Below are positions 17,519-25,633 of a DNA stretch of 64,000 bases, one piece after another. Under the pieces are notes generated by a model, which was not told the origin of the DNA, did no database searches, and saw only the letters and a program-made list of their open reading frames with translations. This stretch comes from Paenarthrobacter nicotinovorans (GTDB lineage Bacteria > Actinomycetota > Actinomycetes > Actinomycetales > Micrococcaceae). The stretch covers positions 868,001 to 932,000 of the forward strand of contig NZ_CP089293.1 of assembly GCF_021919345.1 (NCBI RefSeq). Reading direction: 5' to 3'. The translations under genes were made by a program, and so were the position numbers. The number at the start of each line of letters is the position of its first letter. Position 1 is the first letter of the stretch.

Positions 17519-18424
17519 TCATCCCTTGCTCGCCCCGCTCTCCAGGCCCTGGATCATGGCCTTGTTCAACACCAGGAAGACCAGCAGCAGCGGTGTGATC
17601 GTCACGCAAACAGCAGCAAATGTTGCTGTCCAGTCCACCTTGCCCATGGCGCCGATGTAGTTCTGCAGACCGAGGGGAATGGTCTTGAGGTCCTCGGAGA
17701 GGACAAAGGTGTTGGCGAAAATGAAGTCGTTCCAAATGAAGATGCTGTTGACCAGGACCACGGTCACCACGGTGTTCAGCGACAACGGCAGGGTGATCAG
17801 GCCGAAGATCCGGTACGGTCCGGCACCGTCCAGGGAAGCCGCTTCATAGGTTTCCCGGGGAATGTACTCAAAGAAGGACGAGAACAGATAGATGGACATG
17901 GGCAGCGCAAAGCCGGCCAGGGGAATGATCATCGACTGGTAGGTGTCCAGCAGATTCACGGTGGAGTAGTCGATGAACAGGGGGACCAGGGCGATCTGGA
18001 CGGGAACTATGATGCCCACCAGGAACAATCCCCGCACGAACCGGCTCAAACGGAAGCCAAGGACCTGGATGGCGTACGCGGCCATCATGCCGAACAGGAC
18101 GATGAGAAGGTTGGCGCCCATGGTCACTATGAAGCTGTTGAGGATGTTCCGGCCGAGGTCACCCGTCTCAAAAGCCCGGGTGTAGTTGTCCCAGGTCAAT
18201 GCGCTCGGCAGGGCGAACGGGTCTCCGGTGGCGAAGTCCTGTTCCGTGCGGAGGCTTGTCAGGAACAGCCAGGCCAACGGATACACCTGGACGATCACGA
18301 TCAGCATGATCAGGACCCGCGAAAGCGTCCGGTACAGGCTCGGCTTGCGGCGACGCCGTTTGGGTGCCGGCGCGGACGGCGGAACTGCCGGTGACTTGGT
18401 GGCCGGGACTGTCTGGGCGATCAT
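17519..18424 (-). CDS. Carbohydrate ABC transporter permease (MalG type)
   Basis: A 301-residue permease with a basic, Pro-rich N-terminus (PAPKRRRRK) and six membrane helices. The EAA loop, ETYEAASLDGAGPYRIFGLITLP, near residue 200 contacts the ATPase. The ATG at 18424 overlaps the stop of the upstream permease as ATGA, so the genes are translationally coupled. It pairs with the permease at 18421-19302 and the binding protein at 19350. No ATPase is encoded in the operon, so a shared one such as ugpC at 355-1437 is expected. Confidence 0.92.
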   Translation of the reverse strand: MIAQTVPATKSPAVPPSAPAPKRRRRKPSLYRTLSRVLIMLIVIVQVYPLAWLFLTSLRTEQDFATGDPFALPSALTWDNYTRAFETGDLGRNILNSFIVTMGANLLIVLFGMMAAYAIQVLGFRLSRFVRGLFLVGIIVPVQIALVPLFIDYSTVNLLDTYQSMIIPLAGFALPMSIYLFSSFFEYIPRETYEAASLDGAGPYRIFGLITLPLSLNTVVTVVLVNSIFIWNDFIFANTFVLSEDLKTIPLGLQNYIGAMGKVDWTATFAAVCVTITPLLLVFLVLNKAMIQGLESGASKG

Positions 18425-19302
18425 GAGTCTGCCTTCCGCTTGAGCATGAAAAGAATGAGGCCGACGGCGACTAGGCACTCGATCACGATGAAGACGGAGA
18501 TGGTGCTTGCGTAGCCAAAGTCCGTACTGGTGAACGCTGTCTTGTACATGTAGGTGGTGAGCAGCTCGGAGGATTGTCCGGGGCCGCCGTTGGTCATGAG
18601 ATAGGGGATGTCGAAGCCGCGCAGGCCGTAGGTGGTGGCCATGATGGTGGTAGTGATCCAGACAGGGCGGATGTACGGAAAACGGATCTTGGTGAAGAGC
18701 GTCCATTTGGAGGCGCCATCCAGGACGGCGGCCTCTTCAAGTTCCTTGGGAACGGCGATCAGTGCGGCGTAGATGATGAGCATGTAGAGCCCGGTGAATC
18801 GCCATCCCTCCGGGGCCGAAACTGCGGCAAGCACGGTATTCACATCGGAGAGCCAGGCGCGTTCAAAGGAACCGAGTCCCACCCAGTGCAGGAGCTGGTT
18901 GAGCAGGCCGACGGGATCGATGGAGTAGATGCGCACGAACAGGAAGGCGATCGCCACAGTGGAGATGACCGCGGGCAGCAGGTACAGGGTCTTGATGAGC
19001 TCCCGGCCCCGGCGCAGCGAGGTCAACAGGCTGGCGACAACCAGGGCGCCGCCAAGTTGCAGGACCAGGCAGATGGCCAGGTAGAGGAGCGCGTTGAAGA
19101 AGGAGCGCCAGAAAACATCATCGGCGGTGAGCATGCGGACGTAGTTCTGAAGCCCGACGAACTCCATGTCGCTGATGCCGTTCCAGGAAAAGAAGCTGAG
19201 AAACAGGGATTGCAGGATGGGGAACAGCACGGCTGCGCAGTACAGCAGCAGTGGAGGGAGCAGGAAGACCAGGACGGACGTCCTTGACCGGTTGGGAAGC
19301 AT
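18421..19302 (-). CDS. Carbohydrate ABC transporter permease (MalF type)
   Basis: A 293-residue permease with six membrane helices and the EAA motif KELEEAAVLDGASKWTLFTKIRFP. ATG 19302 follows AAAGG with 7-base spacing; the open frame runs further up to 19494 without a credible start. First of two coupled permeases. By operon context it imports a levan-derived oligosaccharide, most likely the product of the exported levan fructotransferase. Confidence 0.92.
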   Translation of the reverse strand: MLPNRSRTSVLVFLLPPLLLYCAAVLFPILQSLFLSFFSWNGISDMEFVGLQNYVRMLTADDVFWRSFFNALLYLAICLVLQLGGALVVASLLTSLRRGRELIKTLYLLPAVISTVAIAFLFVRIYSIDPVGLLNQLLHWVGLGSFERAWLSDVNTVLAAVSAPEGWRFTGLYMLIIYAALIAVPKELEEAAVLDGASKWTLFTKIRFPYIRPVWITTTIMATTYGLRGFDIPYLMTNGGPGQSSELLTTYMYKTAFTSTDFGYASTISVFIVIECLVAVGLILFMLKRKADS

Positions 19303-19349
19303 GGCGGGGCCTTTCGGGCGGGGGGCCTTGCGACCCCCCGCTGCTACGT

Positions 19350-20687
19350 TTACTTGAAGAACTTGGGCGCGTTCTGCTTGATGGCGTCGTTCATCGTGCT
19401 GGTGAACTGTTCGGGCGTGATGTTGCCTTGGACCAGCAGGACCAGCTCTTGCTGGAGCCTGCCGTTGGTGGTTGGGTCCAACTGCGTATCCCACGGCATG
19501 GCCTGCTTGTCACCAAGATCGTTGGCCGTCTCCAGCGCTTTCTTGTAGAGCGGGGTGGCGTTGGCCGGGATTGCCGTCTGAACATTGGTGGTGGGGGACA
19601 GTGCGCCGGTGGCCGCGTACTCGGACGGGTACTTCTCCAGGGCGAACTTCAGGAAGTCGCTGACCAACGGATCGTAGGTCTTCGAGTTCACGGCCATGCC
19701 GATGCCGGACGGTGAGACGAACTCGTTGGCCGCGGTCACGGACCCCTCAGTGGTGGGAAGGGTGAAGAAATCTATGTTGTCCCGGACTGCCGGGTTGAGC
19801 TTGTCCGTGGCAAGGCTAGGCAGCTCCCACGTTCCGATGTTGTACATGGCCGCCTGGCCGGACGTGAACTGGTTCTGCGCATCCGAGTATCCCTGCGAAG
19901 AGAACCCGTCCTGGAAGCAATTGGCCTTGCCGAGATCAGCCATCCACTTGACTGTCTTCTGGCCCGGGGCGTCGGAGAATGAGGACTCGCCCTTCTTCAG
20001 TTTCTGCACGAAGTCAGGACCGGCTTCGCGGAAGGGCTGGTAGGCAACGTAGCGTTCCAGCGGCCACTGGTCCTGCCCGTCAATGGCGATCGGGGTGATC
20101 CCGGCCTTCCTCAAAGCCGTGCACATGGCCGGGATGTCATCGAGGGACTTGGGGATGGAAACGCCGGCCTTCTCCAGGAGGGCTTTGTTGTACCACATGA
20201 ATTCCAGCTCGAATTGGAACGGAATCATGTAGAGCGAACCGTCGTCGAAACGCTGGTAGTCCAAGGCGCCCGGACGGTAGTCGTCGTAGAGGTTCAAGGA
20301 TTTCAACAGCTTGTCGGCGTCCACCATCTTGCCTTGCTTCGCCAGTTGCTGGGCGAACGGGGTGGCGTCGGTGTCGAAAAGTTCAGGAAGCTTGTTCGCT
20401 GCAGCCAGGGTCTCGAGCTTCTGGATGTAGGACGGCCGGTCCGGTGTGGTGATGAGGTTCAGCGCGAAGCCGGGGTGGTCCTTGGCGTAGTCATCGGCGA
20501 GCTTCTTCATGATGTTGATGACTGCGCCGTCGGCGGGCCTGGAGAGCAGCCACGAGATTTCGCGGGGTTTGATCTCGCCGGTGGGGCTGACATTGGCAGG
20601 GTCGGCGGTGCTTCCTCCGCCGCCGCAGGCTGTCAATGCCAGTGCGGCTGCGGCTGCGACGGCGGCAACGCGGAGTAGTTTTTTCAT
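19350..20687 (-). CDS. Sugar-binding lipoprotein of an ABC importer
   Basis: A 445-residue extracellular solute-binding protein. The signal peptide ends in lipobox LTAC with Cys21, so it is anchored as a lipoprotein. The family 1 binding fold shows in DYAKDHPGFALNLI, SLYMIPFQFELEFMWYNKALLEKAG and FTSGQAAMYNIGTWELP. It lies 45 bases after the cytoplasmic GH32 gene and before the two permeases. Ligand by context: a difructose anhydride or short levan-oligosaccharide. Confidence 0.93.
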   Translation of the reverse strand: MKKLLRVAAVAAAAALALTACGGGGSTADPANVSPTGEIKPREISWLLSRPADGAVINIMKKLADDYAKDHPGFALNLITTPDRPSYIQKLETLAAANKLPELFDTDATPFAQQLAKQGKMVDADKLLKSLNLYDDYRPGALDYQRFDDGSLYMIPFQFELEFMWYNKALLEKAGVSIPKSLDDIPAMCTALRKAGITPIAIDGQDQWPLERYVAYQPFREAGPDFVQKLKKGESSFSDAPGQKTVKWMADLGKANCFQDGFSSQGYSDAQNQFTSGQAAMYNIGTWELPSLATDKLNPAVRDNIDFFTLPTTEGSVTAANEFVSPSGIGMAVNSKTYDPLVSDFLKFALEKYPSEYAATGALSPTTNVQTAIPANATPLYKKALETANDLGDKQAMPWDTQLDPTTNGRLQQELVLLVQGNITPEQFTSTMNDAIKQNAPKFFK

Positions 20688-20732
20688 TGCGGCAATCTCC
20701 CTTGATTGGAACAGAGGTTGGGGTTGGGGGTA

Positions 20733-22169
20733 TTAGTTTTCGGTGCGTTGACGGATTTCGAGTTCGGTGACGCTGACGGAACCTTCACCGGCGAAAACGC
20801 CGATCCGTCCCGCCGTCAGGTCGTAGATCCGGGCGCTGAGCGCAACTTGGCGGTCGACGACGGCGACGCAAGTGTCGCCGTCGACAATCACCTCAAGGCT
20901 GTGCTCGCCCGGGGTGAGGTCGCAGGGGCGTTCCAGTTCGATATCGAAGGGGACGTCCCCGGAAACGTGCCACTGGGCGTCGCCGGTGATGGCGCGGGGC
21001 CATCGGTCAAAGACCAGGCGGCCGCGCTTGGGTTCCAGGCGCAGGATATAGGACTGGTCGCCGTCGTGGCTTGCCCGCAGGAGCAGGCCGCATTCGGTGG
21101 TGTCGGGCCCTATGTCCAGCACGGCTTTGGCGTAGAACTGCGAGGGGAGCTCCTCCCGGGAGACCAGGGCTGCGTAGCTGTCCGGCACGTCCAAAGCTAC
21201 CGGCAGCTCGTCCGCCAGCGATACGTGCACGTCTTCCCAAAAGCTCTCCACCAGTTCATCCGCGAAGGAGAACCCGAGGGTGCCATCCGGATTCTGTCGG
21301 GCCTCCAGGACGGACATGGTGCCGGCCCATTCCCAAGGGCCGTGGTCCTTGTTGCCTTCCTTGCTGGCGATCCATCCGAAGAAGAAGCGGCGTCCGTCGC
21401 GTTCGGCTGTTTTGGACGCATAGAAGGCCCGGCCGTCGACGCTGTCCAAGGCCGGCACGGTCCATGGGCCGTCAGGGCTCTTGGCCATCCGGTACCGCGT
21501 GGTGAACGATTCCGAGAATTCTGAGTAGACCATGTACCACCAGTCGCCCCACTGGAAAACGTCCGGGCATTCGTGAGTGATGTAGCGGCGGGGATCCCAG
21601 AAAGGCTCGGTGTGCTCCCAGGTCATCAGGTCCGTGGATACGCACTGGGCGATGACACCGCGACGCCGCTCGGGTCCTTCTGAATGCCGAGCCGCGAGCA
21701 GCATCCGCCACTGGCCTTTGGCTTCATCCCGGAAAACGAAGGGATCCCGCCAGTCCCCGGATTCGTACCCGTCGGGAGCTCCGAAGGTGAGCTCCGGGTG
21801 CTTGGTCCAGCTCTGCATGCCGTCGGTACTGGTGGCGTGCATGACCAGTTGGAGCGGTGCGCCGTCGGGGCCCAGGTTGCGGGGGTTCTGGCCGGTGTAG
21901 AACAGGTGGTGGACTCCGGCGTCATCGACGACGACGCTGCCCGTGTAGGCGTTGAAGTCCAGTTCCGCTTCGGTTCCGTGCGGGAGGGCAACGCCGTGGT
22001 CCTCGAACTGGGTGAGGTCCTTGGTGGTGATGAGGTTCCATGAAGTGCCCGGTTTGGGCTGTGACCGGACTTCATGGAGGTAGTAGAGCCAAAACTCCCC
22101 GTCTTTCTCGAAAGGGATGAGGTCGCCGACCCAGCCGTCGGCGGGTTGGAAGAAGACTGAGCGTTTCAT
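20733..22169 (-). CDS. Cytoplasmic glycoside hydrolase family 32 protein
   Basis: A 478-residue GH32 five-blade propeller plus C-terminal beta-sandwich, with no signal peptide. Key residues are the nucleophile region GWVGDLIPF with Asp16, the RDP motif (WRDPF, Asp142) and the acid/base in HECPDVF (Glu200). The nucleophile block differs from the WMNDPNG of ordinary invertases and levanases. As the first gene of the importer operon it should process what is imported. I propose it hydrolyses difructose anhydride IV or levanbiose to fructose. Its exact substrate cannot be read from sequence. Confidence 0.88.
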   Translation of the reverse strand: MKRSVFFQPADGWVGDLIPFEKDGEFWLYYLHEVRSQPKPGTSWNLITTKDLTQFEDHGVALPHGTEAELDFNAYTGSVVVDDAGVHHLFYTGQNPRNLGPDGAPLQLVMHATSTDGMQSWTKHPELTFGAPDGYESGDWRDPFVFRDEAKGQWRMLLAARHSEGPERRRGVIAQCVSTDLMTWEHTEPFWDPRRYITHECPDVFQWGDWWYMVYSEFSESFTTRYRMAKSPDGPWTVPALDSVDGRAFYASKTAERDGRRFFFGWIASKEGNKDHGPWEWAGTMSVLEARQNPDGTLGFSFADELVESFWEDVHVSLADELPVALDVPDSYAALVSREELPSQFYAKAVLDIGPDTTECGLLLRASHDGDQSYILRLEPKRGRLVFDRWPRAITGDAQWHVSGDVPFDIELERPCDLTPGEHSLEVIVDGDTCVAVVDRQVALSARIYDLTAGRIGVFAGEGSVSVTELEIRQRTEN

Positions 22170-22187
22170 CTGCGCTGATGTCCATTC

Positions 22188-22205
22188 TGCTAAAGCGTTT
22201 GATCA
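22188..22205. promoter_or_regulatory. LacI-type operator A
   Basis: The site TGCTAAAGCGTTTGATCA lies 19 bases upstream of the GH32 start, with the CG-centred AAAGCGTTT core of LacI-family operators. It would block the reverse-strand operon. Confidence 0.75.
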
Positions 22206-22233
22206 CACTGAAGGTAGCGCAGGTCACACACGT

Positions 22234-22251
22234 TGATCAAGCGTTTTAGCA
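22234..22251. promoter_or_regulatory. LacI-type operator B
   Basis: The reverse complement reads TGCTAAAACGCTTGATCA, so it matches operator A at 16 of 18 positions in opposite orientation. The two sites are 46 bases apart start to start. Confidence 0.75.
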
Positions 22252-22277
22252 AAGTTAATTTGCTCAGAAATATTCTT

Positions 22278-22295
22278 CGCTAAAACGCTTGACCA
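22278..22295. promoter_or_regulatory. LacI-type operator C
   Basis: CGCTAAAACGCTTGACCA, a third copy, lies 44 bases from operator B and is closest to the levan fructotransferase promoter side. Near-equal spacing of the three sites suggests cooperative control of both divergent units. Confidence 0.72.
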
Positions 22296-22495
22296 CCGAA
22301 ACCCCCAGCCACTAACGTCCTTGCTACCGGAGGCACACCTGTGTCCCTCGACGCCGAGCAGACACCTTTGGTCACGCCCACCGGACGAAGTAATCCAGTT
22401 CCTTTGATGGCGCACTTTGGCGTGCCCGGATGCGCAGCCGTATCCGCACACCCACCGCGTTCTCAACCAAAGAATGTTTGAGAGGAAACCGCTTC

Positions 22496-24055
22496 ATGAC
22501 GCCCAAATTTCCACGACGAACCCTTCTCCAAGGCACCGGAGCCGGCGCTTTGGCCCTGCTGATGAGTGGTGCCGTGTCCGGCTCCGCCCAGGCTGCTGCC
22601 TCGCAGCGGGCGGTCTATCACATGACCCCGCCGTCCGGATGGTTGTGTGATCCGCAGAGGCCGGTGCACACCAACGGCGCCTATCAGCTGTACTACCTGC
22701 ACTCCAGCATCAACAACGGCCAGGGCGGTTGGGATCACGCCACCACAACTGACGCGGTGTCCTTCAGCCACCACGGCGTAGTCCTGCCGCTTCAACCGAA
22801 CTTCCCCGTCTGGTCCGGGTCGGGGGTGGTGGACACGGCCAACACCGCAGGCTTTGGCGCGGGAGCCGTCGTCGTGCTCGCCACCAAGCCGACCGACGGC
22901 ATCCGCAAGTACCAGGAGCAGTACCTGTACTGGTCCACCGACGGCGGCTACAACTTCACGGCGCTGCCGGATCCGGTGATCGTGAACACTGACGGCCGGG
23001 CCGCCACCACACCCGCCGAGATCGACAACGCTGAGTGGTTCCGCGATCCCAAGATCCATTGGGATGCGACACGCAGCGAATGGGTGTGCGTCATCGGCCG
23101 GGCCCGCTATGCGGCCTTCTACACCTCCGCGAACCTGCGTGATTGGCAGTGGACCTCCAACTTCGATTACCCCAACCACGCACTCGGCGGGATCGAGTGC
23201 CCGGACCTGTTTGAAATGACTGCAGGCGATGGCACCCGGCATTGGATCTTCGCCGCGAGCATGGATGCCTACAGTGTGGGCTTGCCCATGACCTATGCGT
23301 ACTGGACCGGCAGCTGGAACGGCTCGGCCTTCATTGCCGATGACTTGACGCCGCAGTGGTTGGATTGGGGCTGGGATTGGTACGCCGGGGTGACTTGGCC
23401 GGCCGTGGATGCGCCGGAGACCAAGCGTCTTGCCGTTGCGTGGATGAACAACTGGAAATACGCCGCCCGGGACGTCCCCACCGACGCATCCGATGGGTAC
23501 AACGGGCAAAACTCGATTGTCCGGGAGCTGAGGCTGGAAAGGCAGTCAGGAGGCTGGTACAGCCTGCTGAGTTCCCCGGTTGCTGCCTTGCAGGGCTACG
23601 TCAGCGCCACCACCGCCCTCCCGGACCGCGTCGTCAATGGCAGCGCCGTCCTGCAATGGACCGGCCGTGCCTATGAGCTGGAGCTCAGTATCTCCTGGGA
23701 CGCAGCAGCCAACGTCGGGGTGTCAGTGGGCCGTTCGGCCGATGGAACGCGGCACACGAACATCGGAAAGTACGGCGATGAGTTGTACGTGGACAGGAGT
23801 CCCTCCGAGCTGGCCGGCTATTCGCTGGCACCGTACACCCGTGCTGCCGCACCCATTGATGCCAACGCCCGCTCCGTCCACCTGCGCATCTTTGTCGATA
23901 AACAAAGCGTGGAGGTCTTTGTGAATTCCGGACACACCGTTGTTTCGCAGCAAGTTCACTTCGCGGACGGGGACACCGGGATTTCCCTCTATGCCGATGG
24001 TGGCCCTGCCAACTTCACGGGGATAACCATCCGTGAGTTCGGCAACCCCATCTAG
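22496..24055 (+). CDS. lftA: Levan fructotransferase (DFA IV-forming), Tat-exported, GH32
   Basis: A 519-residue enzyme. A twin-arginine signal (RRTLLQGTG, cleavage near AQA-A at 33) is followed by the GH32 propeller: nucleophile block SGWLCDPQRP with Asp52, FRDPKIHW with Asp184, and IECPDLFE with Glu234, then a beta-sandwich domain. The sequence closely resembles the Arthrobacter levan fructotransferases as I recall them. Those enzymes cut levan from the end and cyclise two fructoses to difructose anhydride IV (EC 4.2.2.16). ATG 22496 follows GAGAGG; the open frame from 22430 has no such site. Divergent from the importer operon across three operators. Confidence 0.9.
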   Translation: MTPKFPRRTLLQGTGAGALALLMSGAVSGSAQAAASQRAVYHMTPPSGWLCDPQRPVHTNGAYQLYYLHSSINNGQGGWDHATTTDAVSFSHHGVVLPLQPNFPVWSGSGVVDTANTAGFGAGAVVVLATKPTDGIRKYQEQYLYWSTDGGYNFTALPDPVIVNTDGRAATTPAEIDNAEWFRDPKIHWDATRSEWVCVIGRARYAAFYTSANLRDWQWTSNFDYPNHALGGIECPDLFEMTAGDGTRHWIFAASMDAYSVGLPMTYAYWTGSWNGSAFIADDLTPQWLDWGWDWYAGVTWPAVDAPETKRLAVAWMNNWKYAARDVPTDASDGYNGQNSIVRELRLERQSGGWYSLLSSPVAALQGYVSATTALPDRVVNGSAVLQWTGRAYELELSISWDAAANVGVSVGRSADGTRHTNIGKYGDELYVDRSPSELAGYSLAPYTRAAAPIDANARSVHLRIFVDKQSVEVFVNSGHTVVSQQVHFADGDTGISLYADGGPANFTGITIREFGNPI

Positions 24056-24086
24056 AAGCTCTTCGTGGCGTCGCGGATTCCGCGGC

Positions 24087-24554
24087 TCAGGGGCAGTTCA
24101 GCGTGCCGGTCAGCGGCTGGCCTGCCCAGCTGTTGGTGGAGTTGGGCACCTTGTAATAACCGCGGATCTGGTAAGTCCACGTTCCGCTGAGGTTTCCCAC
24201 GCTCTGGATTCCCGAACTGTAGGAACGGCCGGACGACTTGCTCAGATCTCCAGTGAACTGGACGACGCCGTCGGGATCGATGACTTTGAGCTCGTAGTAG
24301 TTCGCATAGGTTACGGCGGTGTAGCTTCCTACACTGATCTTGGCCTGGCCGAACCACAAGAAGGAATCACAGCTCTTGGTTACGGAGACGGTATTGGCCG
24401 CCGGTGCCGGGATCCGCGCTGCCGCCACGGCCATGCCGGCGCTTTCGGTGTCGTGGAACTGTGCATGGGCCGGAGACAACGAAAAGCCCATCAGCATCAG
24501 CAGGACGGCCAGGAAGATGGCCGGTCCGCGCCAGAGGATGAACTTGATCCGCAT
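24087..24554 (-). CDS. Secreted hypothetical protein, 155 residues
   Basis: ATG 24554 follows GGAAG. The N-terminus (RIKFILWRG, a long hydrophobic stretch, SPAHAQF) is a signal peptide or membrane anchor. The mature part is beta-rich with two cysteines (TKSCDSFLWFG and a terminal LNCP). It contains SGTWTYQIRGYYKVPNSTNSWAG, suggestive of an Ig-like or cell-surface fold. It lies just after the TasA-like gene on the same strand, so it may belong with surface or matrix proteins. The family is not recognised. Confidence 0.7.
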   Translation of the reverse strand: MRIKFILWRGPAIFLAVLLMLMGFSLSPAHAQFHDTESAGMAVAAARIPAPAANTVSVTKSCDSFLWFGQAKISVGSYTAVTYANYYELKVIDPDGVVQFTGDLSKSSGRSYSSGIQSVGNLSGTWTYQIRGYYKVPNSTNSWAGQPLTGTLNCP

Positions 24555-24695
24555 GCTCGTCGTCACTTCCGTTTCTGATGGTGTGGATTGGCCTTGATCC
24601 AACTCTCCCAAGGGATCCTCAGGAAAAGATCCTTCGGACCCTCAAGGTCTACTCAAGACTCAGGGAAAGCCTGGATTTGACCGGCACAGTAATGG

Positions 24696-24735
24696 CCGGG
24701 AACCGGCCTGAAGGGCAAGACGGGCCGGTTCCCGG
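24696..24735 (-). terminator. Terminator of the TasA-like gene
   Basis: A perfect 13-bp stem (left arm CCGGGAACCGGCC) with a 14-base loop, 14 bases after the stop. Confidence 0.7.
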
Positions 24736-24748
24736 GGTTTGGGGTGGT

Positions 24749-25357
24749 CTATTTGGTGGTTTCGGTGCGTTGGGTGCCGGTGAAGGCGAAGGCGATGGTG
24801 GAGGTGGCGCCTTGGAAGGTGTTGTCCGCGGTGGTGGGGAACGCGGTGGTGACTTTGAGGTTGTCGGTCTTGGCTGAGGTCAGGGAGGTGAGGTTGTTCA
24901 GGGTTTTGTTCGCTGCGATGACGGGGCCGTTGGCCAGGACGGTGGTTTTGGTGCCGGCGCAGGTGTAGGGGGCGGCGGTGCCGGTCCAGGGCACACTGCA
25001 GTTTTCGATGGTCAGTTGCAGGCCGTTGGTGGTGTCGGTGGTGAGGAGGGAGGCGGTGGCGCCGGCGGAGGTGGTGAGGGTGACGTTGTTCAGGTCGGAG
25101 TTGCCGGTGTTGGCCAGGGTGACGAGTTTTTCGACTTTGTCGCCGGGCAGCAGGCCGGCGATGGGGACGTTGAGGGTGTTGGCTGGTCCGGGGGCGCCCA
25201 GGGCGATGGTGACGGTGCCTGCGGTGACGGCTTGGGAGGCGGAGGTGGAGGAGGTGAACGCGCCGTAGGTTCCCATGCCGGCGACGGCGGCTGCGGTGCC
25301 GACCAGTGCGACGGAGGCGAGGATTTTGCCGGAGGTGGTTTTGAGGCTGATGGCCAT
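24749..25357 (-). CDS. TasA/camelysin-like surface protein with SipW-type signal
   Basis: A 202-residue protein. The N-terminus KTTSGKILASVALVG, a hydrophobic core and GTYGAFTSSTSAS match SipW-dependent signal peptides, with the T-G-T/A-A-F cleavage zone. The rest is Thr/Ala/Asn-rich beta structure (LANTGNSDLNNVTLTTSAG) with two Cys, like camelysin/TasA amyloid-forming proteins. No SipW-like signal peptidase gene lies in this window. The coding strand is unusually C-rich and repetitive in codon choice. Confidence 0.82.
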   Translation of the reverse strand: MAISLKTTSGKILASVALVGTAAAVAGMGTYGAFTSSTSASQAVTAGTVTIALGAPGPANTLNVPIAGLLPGDKVEKLVTLANTGNSDLNNVTLTTSAGATASLLTTDTTNGLQLTIENCSVPWTGTAAPYTCAGTKTTVLANGPVIAANKTLNNLTSLTSAKTDNLKVTTAFPTTADNTFQGATSTIAFAFTGTQRTETTK

Positions 25358-25633
25358 GGGGATCAGTGTCCTTTCGTGTGGCCACCGTGAGACCGGCCGG
25401 CCGTTTCTCCAGCCTGTGTGGCTGACAAGAAATACTTTGCCGGGCCTGGATCAAGAACCAATCCTGCAAACCCACAACACTTCCTCAGGAAACCCTCAAG
25501 AAAACCGCAGCACCCCAAGGCGCTTATCCACAACCCAGACTTCGTAAACGGCGCAGAGCCGTGCCTCGCGCTAGGCTGGTCATCTCGGCTGATGCAAGTG
25601 GCCGCAGGAACCACCAAGCGGAGCCATCTTTCC

